Shown here: one piece after another, positions 21,901-32,160 of the stretch | Numbering within the stretch: the first letter of the stretch is position 1 | How the letters are laid out: each line of letters starts with the position of its first letter | The notes under the pieces: generated by a model | Database searches by the model: none | Told to the model about the DNA's origin: nothing | The model's input: only the letters and a program-made list of their open reading frames with translations | From: Platanthera guangdongensis | Lineage: Eukaryota; Streptophyta; Magnoliopsida; Asparagales; Orchidaceae | Assembly: GCA_039583875.1 (NCBI GenBank) | Contig: CM077157.1 | Coordinates: 75,640,346 to 75,704,345, forward strand | DNA length: 64,000 nucleotides | Reading direction: 5' to 3' | Position numbers and translations under genes: made by a program

Positions 21901-24467
21901 CAGAGTTGGCTTATGCTTATAAGGTTATGTTCCAAACCTTCAACGTAAGCCACATCTGTGAAGGATACATTGTCGTTAGTAATCATACCATAGACTCTAG
22001 TAATTCCACGGTCTGAACCTCCAAAGATGACCTTCGGTCCGTTCACAATTGGAGTAAAGTTCTGAATAAGGCTTCTTGTCCCGATCATATGCCGAGAGCA
22101 TCCACTGTCCAAATACCAGATTGGAGTTTTGTTGTCCTTTGGACATTCCGACAATCACAATCAGTTAGCCTTAGGAACCCAAATACGTTTGGGTCCTTGG
22201 TCTCTGGTTAGGACACTCCCCCTACGAATATTAGCATTAGGAGTGGTCTTCCTCATATTGCCAACATGTGGGGTTGCAGTATTTCTATGATTAAACAAAC
22301 AATCAATGGCAAAGTGACCAATTCTGCCACAACACCAACAGTCAAATCCGTTGTATCTTCGCCTTAAGTTCTCCTGCTTGACCTTTTGGAATTGTGGTCT
22401 AGCAGGGGCAGCATTCTTGGAGGAAGATGCCTCATGATGATGGCAATCACATAGCTTCTTCTCCTTCACATGCTTTTCTACAACAGGCTTTGTCTTTGGT
22501 GCATTCTTGATGTTGTGCCCATGATTGAAAGGTCCATAGCTCTGAAGAATAACTTCTTCATAAGGTGCCTTAAAGACACTTTCGCCAAAGTTTCTGGGTC
22601 GAGTCCATCCTTGATAATGGGACTTTGGCTCTACATAGGTAGGCCTAGCAAAGTGCCCGTAGGATGAGTCAAAATCAAACTCATTTGAAGGAAATATAAC
22701 CTTCTTGAACGTGGTCTGATTTTGAGGGGCTTTCCCCTTCTCTTTGGCGAAGGCCTTTTTGGCGGCCTTATTCTTCCGTTGAGCCTTATTTCTCCTAGAG
22801 GATTTACTAGGCGCTTCTTCATGGCCTAATCCGGCACCCTTGGCCTTGGCTGAGAATTCAGCAACGAATGGAAGAACAGTCTTGGGCATCGAGAAACTTT
22901 CAATTAGTTTCTTTTCAGCTGCAAGTTGGGCTTCCAATTCCTTGATGATTTTCTCTTTGAGGTCAAGGTGCTCAAGAGCCTTGTTATATTCTTCAATAGC
23001 ATTATTGAAGTTTTATTCGAGGGAGTCAGTCTTTGCGACTTTCTCTCTCAAGATGATCTCTTCAGCTTTGAGAGATTTTATCTCCTTAGCCTGAGTTTTC
23101 ACAACTCGGCGACATTTGTCGTAAGCCATGATTAACTCCTTATATTGGGTCATGAGTTCTGACTCATCGTCAGAAGAGCTATCCTCACAATCATGTTCAG
23201 AGACTTCAGAATCAGAGAGAGGAGTGTGAGAGTTTACCTTCCCAGTGAACTGGGGCTCTTGTTCATCATCAGTTTGAGCCATGAGTCCAAAATAGGCTTC
23301 TTCTTCTTCACTCGACTCAGATAAGTCAGAGACACTAAGAGTCTTGCCCTTTTTGTCCATCAAGCCCTTCTCTGTCCTCTTCTTGCTATACGAGGACTTC
23401 TTTTCCTCTCTTCTACCACCCTCCTTCTTCTTGTGAGGGCAGTCAGCGATGACGTGTCCTTGCTTATTACAACAGTAGTAAATAATGCCAGTCGAAATAT
23501 GTTTGTTCTGTTTAGTATTATACCTGTCATGGCTGCTTGAGCCTTTTCTTTGCCGATCACCATTGCGTCGTGATCTTCTATGAGAGGCATCCTTGCCTTT
23601 CCATTGCTTCTTCTTGTTCAAGAATTTCTTGAACTGCCGAGAGAGTAGTGAGAACACTCATTCTGGTAGTTCAGAGCCTGAGGTGCTTGGCTCTGAGGTT
23701 TCTTCTTCACTAACTTCTAGTGCTGGAGTAGGAGGAACAGCCTTGGACTTCTTAGAGGTGTTTGCCTTTAAAGCGACAGACTTCTCTTTGAATGCAGACC
23801 TATTTTTCTCTTGTTCAGCCTTCCTGGTGTTGAGTTGAAGCTCATAGGACATCAGCTTCCCGAAGAGATTCTGAGGATCTGTCTCGGCCAGTTTTACAAA
23901 CTCCCTGATAGCACAGACCTTGTTATCCCATTCCTTATTCAGGGATCTCAAGAACTTATCATTTAGCTCTTCATTAGTGAAGACTCTGTCGTATACCCTT
24001 AGCCCATTCACTATCTTGAAGAACTTACCAAACGTGTCAGCAATGGTTTCTTTGTTTCCCTGTCGGAAGGCCTCATACTTCTGATTAAGTAGGGATCTTC
24101 TATCTTCCCTCACTTCCTTGGTACCTTCCATCAAGGTAACTAATGACTGCCACATCTCCTTTGCAGACTGGCAGTGAATCAGATTTTGCAGCATTGAGTC
24201 ATCGACTGCACATGCTATGATATTTTTCGCCTTTTTGTCGAATGAGACAAGTGCAATCTCATCCTTGTCTAGATCCATAAGTTTCTTCGGGACTTTCTGG
24301 GTAGGATCTATAGTAGAGACTGTCATGGGAATATAAGGACCTTCTTCAACTATCATGAAGTTCCTTGGATCCACAGCTTCAATGAAAAACTTGATTCTTT
24401 CTTTCCACATAGGGAAATTATTTTTGTTGCACAATGGAAGCTTGGCAAAATCTTTAGCCTTATCCAT
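18988..24467 (-). pseudogene. gag-pol: copia-2 gag-pol polyprotein
   Basis: Gag begins MDKAKDFAKLPL at 24467; I prefer this to 24488 because it matches the gag start of related elements. Two knuckles: CCNKQGHVIADC (about 23480-23440) and CWCCGRIGHFAIDC (about 22340-22300). Protease has WYLDSGCSRHM (about 22120). Integrase has RSDNGTEF and VAERRNRT. RT carries QMVVKSAF and YINDIIFG where copia elements have QMDVKSAF and YVDD, so two catalytic Asp are gone. RNase H ends in DIFTKPLD. All parts down to 19734 share one frame with stops at about 23658, 23013, 22158, 21435, 21231, 20520 and 20424; a frameshift at about 19700-19734 shifts the RNase H. Confidence 0.9.
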
Positions 24468-24535
24468 TTGGTAGATCTCAAATGACAACTATTTAAGGAT
24501 CTGATCAAGGTGTTAACCTTTTAACGATCAACCTA

Positions 24536-24547
24536 GCTCTGATACCA
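24536..24547 (-). promoter_or_regulatory. copia-2 primer binding site
   Basis: TGGTATCAGAGC on the minus strand, two bases from the LTR end: the standard initiator tRNA-Met site of plant copia elements. Confidence 0.9.
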
Positions 24548-24691
24548 ATTGAAAGATAATAGTTGTCAACCTAAATCACCTAGATGGGTGTGAATAGTTG
24601 AGTTGTGCGTCTTTTTGCGGAATAAAAAAAATCTCGACCAAAGCACAGAACTATCTACCAAATAAGCAAACACAGACGAGGCAAGATTTAT

Positions 24692-24721
24692 AGTGGTTTC
24701 CCAACCTTGGGTACATCCACT
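24692..24721 (-). other. Conserved LTR hairpin (copia-2)
   Basis: On the minus strand AGTGGATGTACCCA is followed by a short loop and GGGAAACCACT. It matches the stem in the other copia LTRs with a different loop. Confidence 0.6.
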
Positions 24722-25297
24722 TTCCCTCACGGATCTAGCAATATACTAGACTCGGCTACTCCACTATCTCGGATTGGAAAACAATCCTACCCTCGGAACA
24801 AGGTTCCTACAAACTCGATCCACAAACGGATCTACACTCGGAAGACAAAACTTCCGACAATCTCGGAGTTGAACAACCCCTACACTCGGAGAAATCTTCT
24901 CCTACAATAATAAAATACAGCAGTACAAAAATACAAATAGTAAATATCTGGTTCAGATCTGCAACAGAAATCAGAAAATCCTTCTTCTAGGCATGTGGCT
25001 TTATCAGAATATTGAAGAAGAATTTAGGTAAGATCAGATCTGAACCTTCTCGACTTTACACGATCGAAAGAGTAGATGAATCGTTGAGCGGAGATCTCAA
25101 TCTGTAGAGTTAACTTAATCTGAATCCTCTGAAAAGAAGAAACCCTAGCGAGTCGGAATTTAGCGATGGAGGCAGCGGCGAGTTTCCGGTTCTTGCAGAG
25201 AGAGAGAGGAGACAGAGTTCTTTTGGAAAGAGACGGCTGCAAAAACTTAGAATAATTTTCTTCTTGAAAACTTAGGGTTTGTCGTTTTGACAACACC

Positions 25298-25304
25298 TTT
25301 TATA
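25298..25304 (-). promoter_or_regulatory. Candidate TATA box of copia-2 LTR
   Basis: CTATAAAAGG on the minus strand, downstream of the CTCGAG array and upstream of the R-region hairpin, as expected for the LTR promoter. Confidence 0.6.
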
Positions 25305-25427
25305 GGAGACAAGAAAATTAGACTTAAATGATTCATAAAGAGAAAGACACGTGGACCAATCACGTCGGAGTTTAAGAATAAGACCGTTAGGTCGGGACTT
25401 ATGGAATTTATGAAAATGGTAAGTTAG

Positions 25428-25832
25428 TTACTCGAGTCAAGCAGAACTACTCGAGTATATGCAGCACTACTCGAGTAGGTAGAAAGGACTACTCGAGTAC
25501 ATGAGAAAACTTACTCGGGAGATAAAGAAATCATTACTCGAGTACATGGAGTCAACTACTCGAGTAAAAAAGATTGAGAGGGACTCAGTTACTCGAGTAA
25601 CAAAAATGACTTACTCGAGTACTTACACGAGAGGTGGAGTATATTACTTGAGTTCAAAAAGTACTACTCGAGTATATAAAAATGAACTACTCGAGTATAT
25701 CAGAAACTTACTCGAGACAAACACTTGGAAAAAATTCTGGAGCAGGAAAAATTGAACTACTCGAGTATGTAACATAGACTACTCGAGACAGAATGATCTA
25801 CTCAAGTATATAACATGAACTACTCGAGTAAA
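25428..25832. repeat. CTCGAG array in copia-2 LTR
   Basis: I count about 14 copies of CTCGAG, most inside the palindrome TACTCGAGTA, spaced roughly 20-45 bases apart. Decayed variants such as CTTGAG and CTCAAG are also present. Confidence 0.9.
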
Positions 25833-25884
25833 TCACTTAGTGAAATTTTGATCTAACAGGTTATTCAGATAGAAGACCTCCCTA

Positions 25885-26389
25885 TCTAGGCCTCTGGTAC
25901 CCTAGGAATGGAGATTTTGATCTAACAGGTTATTCAGATGCAGACTTTGCAGGATGCAAAGAGGATAGAAAGAGCACTACTGGAACCTGTCAATTCCTAG
26001 GTGGGAGACTAATTTCATGGAGTAGCAAGAAGCAAACCAGTGTGGCTATCTCCACAGCTGAGTCAGAGTATGTGGCTGTAGGAAGTTACTGTGCTCAACT
26101 TCTGTGGATTCAACATCAGCTAGAGGACTATGGATTTCAGGTAAGTAGAACTCCACTTTTCTGTGATTCTACAAGTGCTATTTCAATAGCTAATAACCCT
26201 GTATCCCATAGTAGGACAAAACATATTGAGATTAAATATCATTTTCTTAGGGAGCATGTAGAAAGAGAAGATATTTTATTAGAATATGTTAAAACAGATG
26301 AACAAGTAGCTGATATGTTTACTAAGCCATTAGAAGAAGCTAAGTTCAATAGATTCAAAATTGAACTAGGAATGATAAACTTAGAGTAA
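25885..26389 (+). pseudogene. pol: copia-5 RNase H fragment (pol C-terminus)
   Basis: Open to the stop at 26389. It contains TGYSDADFAG, STTGTCQFLGG, SKKQTSVAIST, SEYVAVGSYCAQLLW, the HSRTKHIEIKYHF tail and DMFTKPLE, all typical of copia RNase H. It is cut on its left by copia-2, and its first 40 bases or so carry a short duplicated filler. Confidence 0.9.
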
Positions 26390-26421
26390 GTTTACAGATT
26401 TGAAAATGACTAAGTCAAAAG

Positions 26422-26870
26422 GTGTCGACACATAGACAAGTCTATGTCGACACAGAATAGTGGTGTCGACACTTCAGGAGAAAGGTGTCGACACATCTAG
26501 GAATGTGGTGTCGACACTTCAGAATGTTAGTGTCGACACATGTCAAGTAGGTGTCGACACATCCAATATGGTGTCGACACTTAAGTTTTACTCAGAATTT
26601 TTCTAAGTAAAGTCTCGACAATGTGTCGAGTTATGTTGTGTCGACACATAACCAAGTGTCGACACATAAAATCTGTTGACTAAACTTGTGTCGACACATA
26701 TGTGTCGAGACATTATAAGTCAGTGTCGACACTTGTTGCCAGTGTCGACACATTTTAAGCTAGCTGTCTCGCCTGTTCATCTTCAAAATCAGAAGGGTAT
26801 AAATAGGGTTCTGTCTTTATTTGTCGACACGCTTTCAAAGTTTCGAGACCAAAACTATTGTGTCGACACT
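26422..26870. repeat. TGTCGACAC array in copia-5 spacer
   Basis: About 15 copies of TGTCGACAC by eye in 450 bases after the RNase H stop, plus variants such as TGTCGAGAC. The 8-base core TGTCGACA is a perfect palindrome. The same motif fills the U3 of this element's 3' LTR. Confidence 0.92.
26798..26805 (+). promoter_or_regulatory. TATA-like box before copia-5 extra ORF
   Basis: TATAAATAGG near the end of the motif array, 106 bases before the extra ORF ATG at 26904. The LTR promoter of the same element uses the same TATAAATAGG at 31256. This is the best evidence in the window for an internal promoter. Confidence 0.65.
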
Positions 26871-26903
26871 TCTCTTTTCTAAAGACAAATTCTACAAACC
26901 CTA

Positions 26904-29748
26904 ATGGCACCTAAGCTTGAGGAGAACGTTAACGAAGGCTATGAGCTTGTGCGCGGCGCGTTCGATGAAGCTGATCAAGAAATCAAGTCGGTGGTAACCC
27001 TAGTCGCCAATTCTGGACTAGAATACTTGGTTTCAGAACCAACAAAGATTTGGAAAAAGGAAGTTCTTGAATTCCTTAATGGAGCTGCTGTAGATGAATC
27101 TGGATACAGAATCAAATCCAGAGTTCATGGATCTAAGGTCAAGATTTCACCAAAAAGTCTGAGGAAGGTACTCCAGCTACCTAAAACACAAGATGAAGAA
27201 GAAGTAACTGCATCCAAGACCAGGGAAGCTCTTACCTGGTGTGGACTTGACCCAAAGATGAAGATAGGTTCTGTCTTTAACAGGAAAGGCATGAATAATC
27301 AAGGCAAGTTCATGTCTGAGATTGTGGGAAAAGTCTTACTCAGCAAACCTGGAGGGCATGACAGAGTGTCTGCCTATATGTTTGGAATTATGACTAGAAT
27401 CATATTCACTCTGAAAATAGACTGGTCAATAGTGGTTTTTGACAAGATCAAGGAGAGCTTGAAGAAGCCCAATCTGGGCAGGATAATCAGTCTCTACCTA
27501 GCTGGTACAATACCAGAGGTAATGAGTACAGCTGTCGGAATCAAGATCAACCACATGAGGAAGATGGATCAAAGGATATTTTCCAGATGGGACAGGGTGT
27601 TGTCAAAGGACATGCCAACCCCTGAGAAAACAATTACTGAGAAGGAGATTCCTCCTAAGAAAAAGAGAAAGACAGCTCCTGTGGTACAGGAGTCCTCCAG
27701 CAGTTCAGGGAGTGAAGAACAAGTTGTTTTCACTCCTGATGATTAAGAGTAAGTGGCTGCAGAGAAGACCCCTACTGCTCAAGATATAGCTGAGATCTAG
27801 GGGGAGCTGCCTCAAGCTAGCCCCATCCATAGGGATCACAGCCAGGGGGAGCTTCCAGGTGTAGAAGAACCCTCTACACTGGAGAGTGAACAAGCCACTA
27901 ACATCATACAAGAGGTACTCATTGACCTAAATACATTGAATTTTTCTATAACAGATTCTGATTTGTCTGATGTACATCAGCAAACTCAGCTAGACAGTCA
28001 AGTTCCAGATGTTGTTTTAGAAGACACATCTGCTGTAGTTCAAGATGATACTTCTCAAGTGGTTGAAGAACCAAGAACTTCTCCTGCATAGTCTCCACCT
28101 GAATATACAATGGAAGATTTGTTTCTAAATCTAGATCAAGAAGATTTTAACATGGACAAGGATGCTGCTGCTGAAGATAAGAGTGCTGCTGCTGAGGGGG
28201 AGCAACTGACCGTTCTGGAAGAGCCTTTAAGGCCAGAAAGTGAGAAAGCACCTGATGTGCAAGCTGACAAACCTCCAAGCCCTAAGGAAAGGGTTGAAAT
28301 AGCCAGCACTTCAGAATCTGAAGAAGATGAGGCTGCAAAGGCTAAGAAGAAGAAACTCTATGTCTTCAAGAGGAGAAGTCAGAGTTATAAGAAAGTCTTG
28401 CAATCCATTGCCCCACAGCCTATAGTTCAGCAAGCTCCAACTGCTGATTATAGTGCTTTAATGGTTGCACTACAGATCAAATTGGATGAGCAAAGAAAGG
28501 CAATTGAGACATATGTGGATGAAGGGCACAAGACCCTACAGTTTGATCTTGCACAAGATATAAAGTCTATAAGGTTTGAAATGAACCTTAACAAGAAAGA
28601 GATGACAGACTGCTTCCACAAGGGTGGCAATGCAGTGGTGTATCTGGCAACACACCAAGAGAAGATAAAAGTACAAGTAGATGATATAGCATTGAAGCAA
28701 GGATATGTGCTGGAAAACCAACTCAGAATGAATGACAATCTCACACAATCTCACAATGCTATAGTCACTGAATTGAAGAATAAGACTGTTGAACCTTCTA
28801 CATCTGCTGCTGTAGTTAAGGCTGACTTTGATAAAGTATTTCAAGCTGAGATTACTGCTGTCAAGAATGCAAATTCAAGATTCCCAGAAGGCCATCTCTG
28901 AACAGCTCACTAAGCTCAAACCTTACTTTAAAGATGGAATCAGGTACTTGGATAGTCAAATCAGATTCCAGAAGGATGATGTAAGAGATCATGTTGCCCA
29001 AGAAGTCATAAAGGGGGAGAGAGTATTAGTCAAAGCTAGCTCTGACCATGCCAAATGGATATCTAACTCCATCAGAGCTACACTGGGCTATCCTCCACTC
29101 TGTGATGATGATAATGTTGCTGAATCAGGGATTCAAACTGCATATCTTGGAGGTGAGCAACCAGAGGTAGCTCAAGTCATTTATCCACCTCCAGATTTTG
29201 AAATGATTCAAGCAGATGTGAGCACAATGTATAGCCCACTTGAGGGCAAGGACAATGTCCACATTGACAAGGTTGTTCAACCTATATCTGAAGCTATGCA
29301 AGAGGCTCTACAGAAAGAGGAAGAGACAAGGTTGTCCAAGAAGAGGTTTAGGGAACAAGTAGAACAAAAGCCCGATTTTGAACAGTGGAGCCCTACCTCT
29401 AGGAATATAATTTTAACTGCCTGGAAAGCTGCCAAGGACAATGCTCATGAAAGGAACAAGTGGTTCTCTGAAGCAGAATGGAGGAAACATGAAATAAGAC
29501 AGGAGGCCATTGTTCAATATAGAAGAAAGGCAAAGATGGGAAAGCTACCTCCTACTACAGTGGAGCCTAGCAAGTACTTTCCTAAGCCATACCACTATTT
29601 TGAAAGGCAGAAAATCAAAGCAGAAGAGCTGAAGAAGAAGGACTTAAAAGGCAAGAAGCCTGCTAATACTGACACTGCTGAAGCCCCTGTCAAAGCTCAA
29701 GTTCAAGCTGGCAAAGGCATAGTTATCAAAGAACCAGACCAGAAATAG
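26904..29748 (+). pseudogene. copia-5 extra ORF: nuclear-type, coiled-coil protein
   Basis: About 945 codons from the ATG at 26904 to the TAG that ends at 29748. Residues 1-235 form the domain shared with copia-1 and copia-2 (FMSEIVGKVLLSKP, FDKIKESLKKPNLGRIISL). Stops interrupt the frame near 27744, 27750, 27799 and 28090, and one frameshift lies near 28870-28900. A basic cluster, AKKKKLYVFKRRSQSYKK (about residues 478-495), looks like a nuclear localisation signal. The region after it is helical and charged, likely coiled coil (QIKLDEQRKAIETYVDEGHK). The C-terminus is Lys-rich. There is no signal peptide or membrane segment. The exact function is unknown. Confidence 0.8.
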
Positions 29749-30035
29749 ATTAAGAAATTACTTGAAGATTATTTTGTAATCTTTTAAATGTAAAACATTT
29801 TTGTAAACCATTGAAGGTGTATTAGAAAAATGTTAGAACAATATATGATAAATATATTTCATGATTGTTCTGAGAAGTGTCTATTTCTTATTTGTTCTGG
29901 AATGATGAATGTGTATACATGTGTGAATTTATTACATGTTTATGTTTACCCTGCTGTAAATAATCTGCTTTACATCATTTTGTAATCTTTAATTATGAAT
30001 GGTGTATATCATTGACTAAGGGTTATGACTTCTCC
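29749..30035 (+). other. copia-5 3' untranslated stretch
   Basis: AT-rich and non-coding, with no recognisable feature before the polypurine tract. Confidence 0.6.
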
Positions 30036-30049
30036 AAATAGGGGGAGAT
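30036..30049 (+). promoter_or_regulatory. copia-5 polypurine tract
   Basis: AAATAGGGGGAGAT directly before TGTTGGG, identical in its core to copia-1. Confidence 0.87.
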
Positions 30050-30194
30050 TGTTGGGTACATTGGTCAAATGTACCTGATTTGAAGAAGCCTCACCCAACT
30101 CAATGATATACATCATAATGTATTTGATGTATGTTTGAGTTACTTGTGTAGGTTAAGAAAGTACTGGACTGAAGCAAAAAGTTTCTAAGTCCAT

Positions 30195-31100
30195 GTGTCG
30201 ACACCCAGAGGGATAGTGTCGACACTTAAGAAAGCTTGTGTCGACACCCAGACAAGCAGTGTCGACACTTGGAGTCATTGTGTCGACACCTGGGATGCAG
30301 AGTCGACACCAGATAGAAAGTGTCGACACTTGGAGCTGTGTCGACACTCAGTGAAGAAAAGTGCAGACAGAAAGTGTCGACACAAGGAGCTGTGTCGACA
30401 CCCAGTGAAGCTGTGTCTACACCAGAAAGTGTCGACACTTGGAGCTGTGTCGACACTCAGCAAAAGTCTGCAGAGACTAAGTATAAGTGTCGACACTCAA
30501 CACAATGTGTCGACACTAAGCAGAAGAGTTAGCATTTGAAGTAAGTGTCGACACCCAGCATAATGTGTCGACACTCAACAGAAGAGTCAGCACTTGAAGT
30601 ATGTGTCGACACCCAGAACAATATGTCGACACACAGCTGAAGACTCAACACTTGAAGAAAGTGTCGACACAAGGAGCTGTGTCGACACTTAGCAAAGAAT
30701 AGAATTATCTCCAAAATATTCTAAGTACAAGTGTCGACACTAAAGGAATGTGTCGACACTCAGCTGAAGTCTCAACAGAAGAATCAAGTGTCGACACAAG
30801 GAGCTGTGTCGACACTCAGCAAGAATCAACATTGAAGACTTGTGTCGACACCAAGAAGCAGTGTCGACACTTGACAGATTCAACACAAGAAGATGTGTCG
30901 ACACAAAGGAGATGTGTCGACACATAGAAGAATTCAGCAAAAGCTAGAAGAACAAGTACTTGTGTCGACACTCATTTTCAGTGTCGACACATGCAGAAGA
31001 ATCTGTGTCGAGACATACAAGGAAATGTGTCGAAACCTTGTAGACTTGTGTCGACACTTACACAACATGTGTCGACACTTGGACTATAAGTGTCGACACT
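30195..31100. repeat. TGTCGACAC array in copia-5 LTR
   Basis: I count about 32 copies of TGTCGACAC in 0.9 kb. Several come as pairs separated by AAGGAGCTG (18-base period), others at 20-40 bases. ORFs across the array on both strands follow from the repeat and are not genes. Confidence 0.93.
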
Positions 31101-31255
31101 TAGAGACAGAAAGTCTCGACACTTACAGACAGTTAGAGATTTTCAAGAAGTGACTGGATGACTTGACAGCTGCCGTTCCAGCCAGTCAACAGCACCTGTC
31201 AGAGATATCAGAAGTCAGTTATGAACCGGACCAGCCGGTTACCATGAAGAAGGCC

Positions 31256-31263
31256 TATAAATA
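31256..31263 (+). promoter_or_regulatory. TATA box of copia-5 LTR
   Basis: TATAAATAGG about 155 bases after the end of the motif array; the likely U3/R promoter core. Confidence 0.7.
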
Positions 31264-31954
31264 GGCACCCACAGTTTACAGAAACTGTTGTTGAAGTTGT
31301 TGATCAGATTATTGTTAAGGTTGATCACCTTGTTGAAGTAATTATTAAAGTGGTACAAAGAGTATCAACACAAGAAGATCTAGCAGTTCAAGTGCAGATC
31401 TAAGAAGTTGGAGAGAGAGGGCTCCTTCCAAGAAATCAGCCTCTGGAACTAGGCTTAGAAGAAGGATTCAGATTCAATTCTGGATCTTAAGTGGCAGAGG
31501 TCTAGGAACAACTGCAGAGGATTCAGTCTTATTCAGTTCTACTCAAGAAGCTTTGAAGAAAGCTAAGTCAGGGTGAATCCAGCTGAGTTCTTCCAAGAAC
31601 TCATCAAGAATCTCTCAACTTCCCTCCTTTAATTCTGAGTTGTAGAGTTATTATTTGTAATACATTTTAACTTGTAGGATCCATTAGATCTGAGTGAATT
31701 GTAAGCCTATAATTATAAAGGCTGAGGGTAGGGCTTGAGAGAATGAGTGTAGGAGACTGAGATCTCTGAGTGTAGGCCTTGTTGGCTGAGTGTAGGCCTT
31801 GATTGGCTGAGTGTAGGCCCTTGTGGCTGAGTGTAGGCTTTGGGATAAAGCTGAGTTGTAAGGCTTTGGGCCTGAGCTAGGAACCAATTTGGGTTCTGAG
31901 ACAGTGGAGGAGTTTGGCCGAATCTAGTACACTACTAGATAGGCGAAGGGGGAA

Positions 31955-31985
31955 AGTGGATGTACCCATATCTTGGGGAACCACT
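31955..31985 (+). other. Conserved LTR hairpin (copia-5)
   Basis: AGTGGATGTACCCA, loop, GGGGAACCACT, in the last 210 bases of the LTR. Confidence 0.6.
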
Positions 31986-32160
31986 ATAAACCACTGTGTG
32001 TTGTGCTATGATTGTGCTGTGAATGTTGTGAATACTTTATCATTGCTGTGCAAAGTTAGAAATCTGTGATAATAAACTGTTTGCTGCCATTAAAGTAAAA
32101 TAAGGATTAGGTCACCTATTCACCCCCCCCCCTCTAGGTGTTTAGGTACCATATCTTTCA

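Larger units (their letters stand above)
16735..25844 (-). mobile_element. copia-2: SIRE-like Ty1/copia element, minus strand, 3' end lost to insertion
   Basis: Read leftward: 5' LTR (25844-24550), primer site, gag with two knuckles, protease, integrase, RT, RNase H, motif-rich spacer, and an extra ORF that stops abruptly where copia-1 is inserted. The 3' LTR lies beyond copia-1, off the window. Its own 5' LTR abuts an RNase H fragment of plus-strand copia-5, so copia-2 inserted into copia-5. Confidence 0.88.
24550..25844 (-). repeat. copia-2 5' LTR (outer edge disturbed)
   Basis: The inner edge is TGAAAGATAA on the + strand next to the primer site. The U3 has a CTCGAG array, then a TATAAAA box, then the shared hairpin near the inner end. 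The outer edge cannot be fixed: the last bases before copia-5 RNase H (25847-25870) duplicate RNase H sequence found again at 25917-25940. The canonical terminal bases may therefore have been lost or overwritten. Confidence 0.75.
25845..32160 (+). mobile_element. copia-5: 3' half of a SIRE-like Ty1/copia element
   Basis: Contains the RNase H end of pol, spacer, extra ORF, polypurine tract and a complete 3' LTR. Its 5' part must lie left of the window beyond the copia-2/copia-1/gypsy-1 nest. Its LTR ends at 32160 in the middle of an oppositely oriented LTR of the same family (Y), so it inserted into a relative. Confidence 0.88.
30050..32160 (+). repeat. copia-5 3' LTR
   Basis: 2111 bp, from TGTTGGGTAC to TCTTTCA. 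It holds a dense TGTCGACAC array, a TATAAATA box, the conserved hairpin, then a C-run and CTCTAGG shortly before the end, as in the other copia LTRs. Short tandem GTAGGCCTTG-like repeats lie at 31760-31830. The GATTC at 32161-32165 could be a target-site duplication. Confidence 0.9.

Noticed and set aside
26422..31100. Regularly spaced palindromic repeats resembling a CRISPR array
   Set aside because: The repeated unit is only 8-10 bases, spacing is irregular, spacers are themselves related, and the setting is a plant LTR retrotransposon with no cas genes.
30153..31153. Cys/His/Ser-rich ORFs resembling small zinc proteins (also 32672-33411)
   Set aside because: CRHS and VDT repeats are translations of the TGTCGACAC array in different frames.
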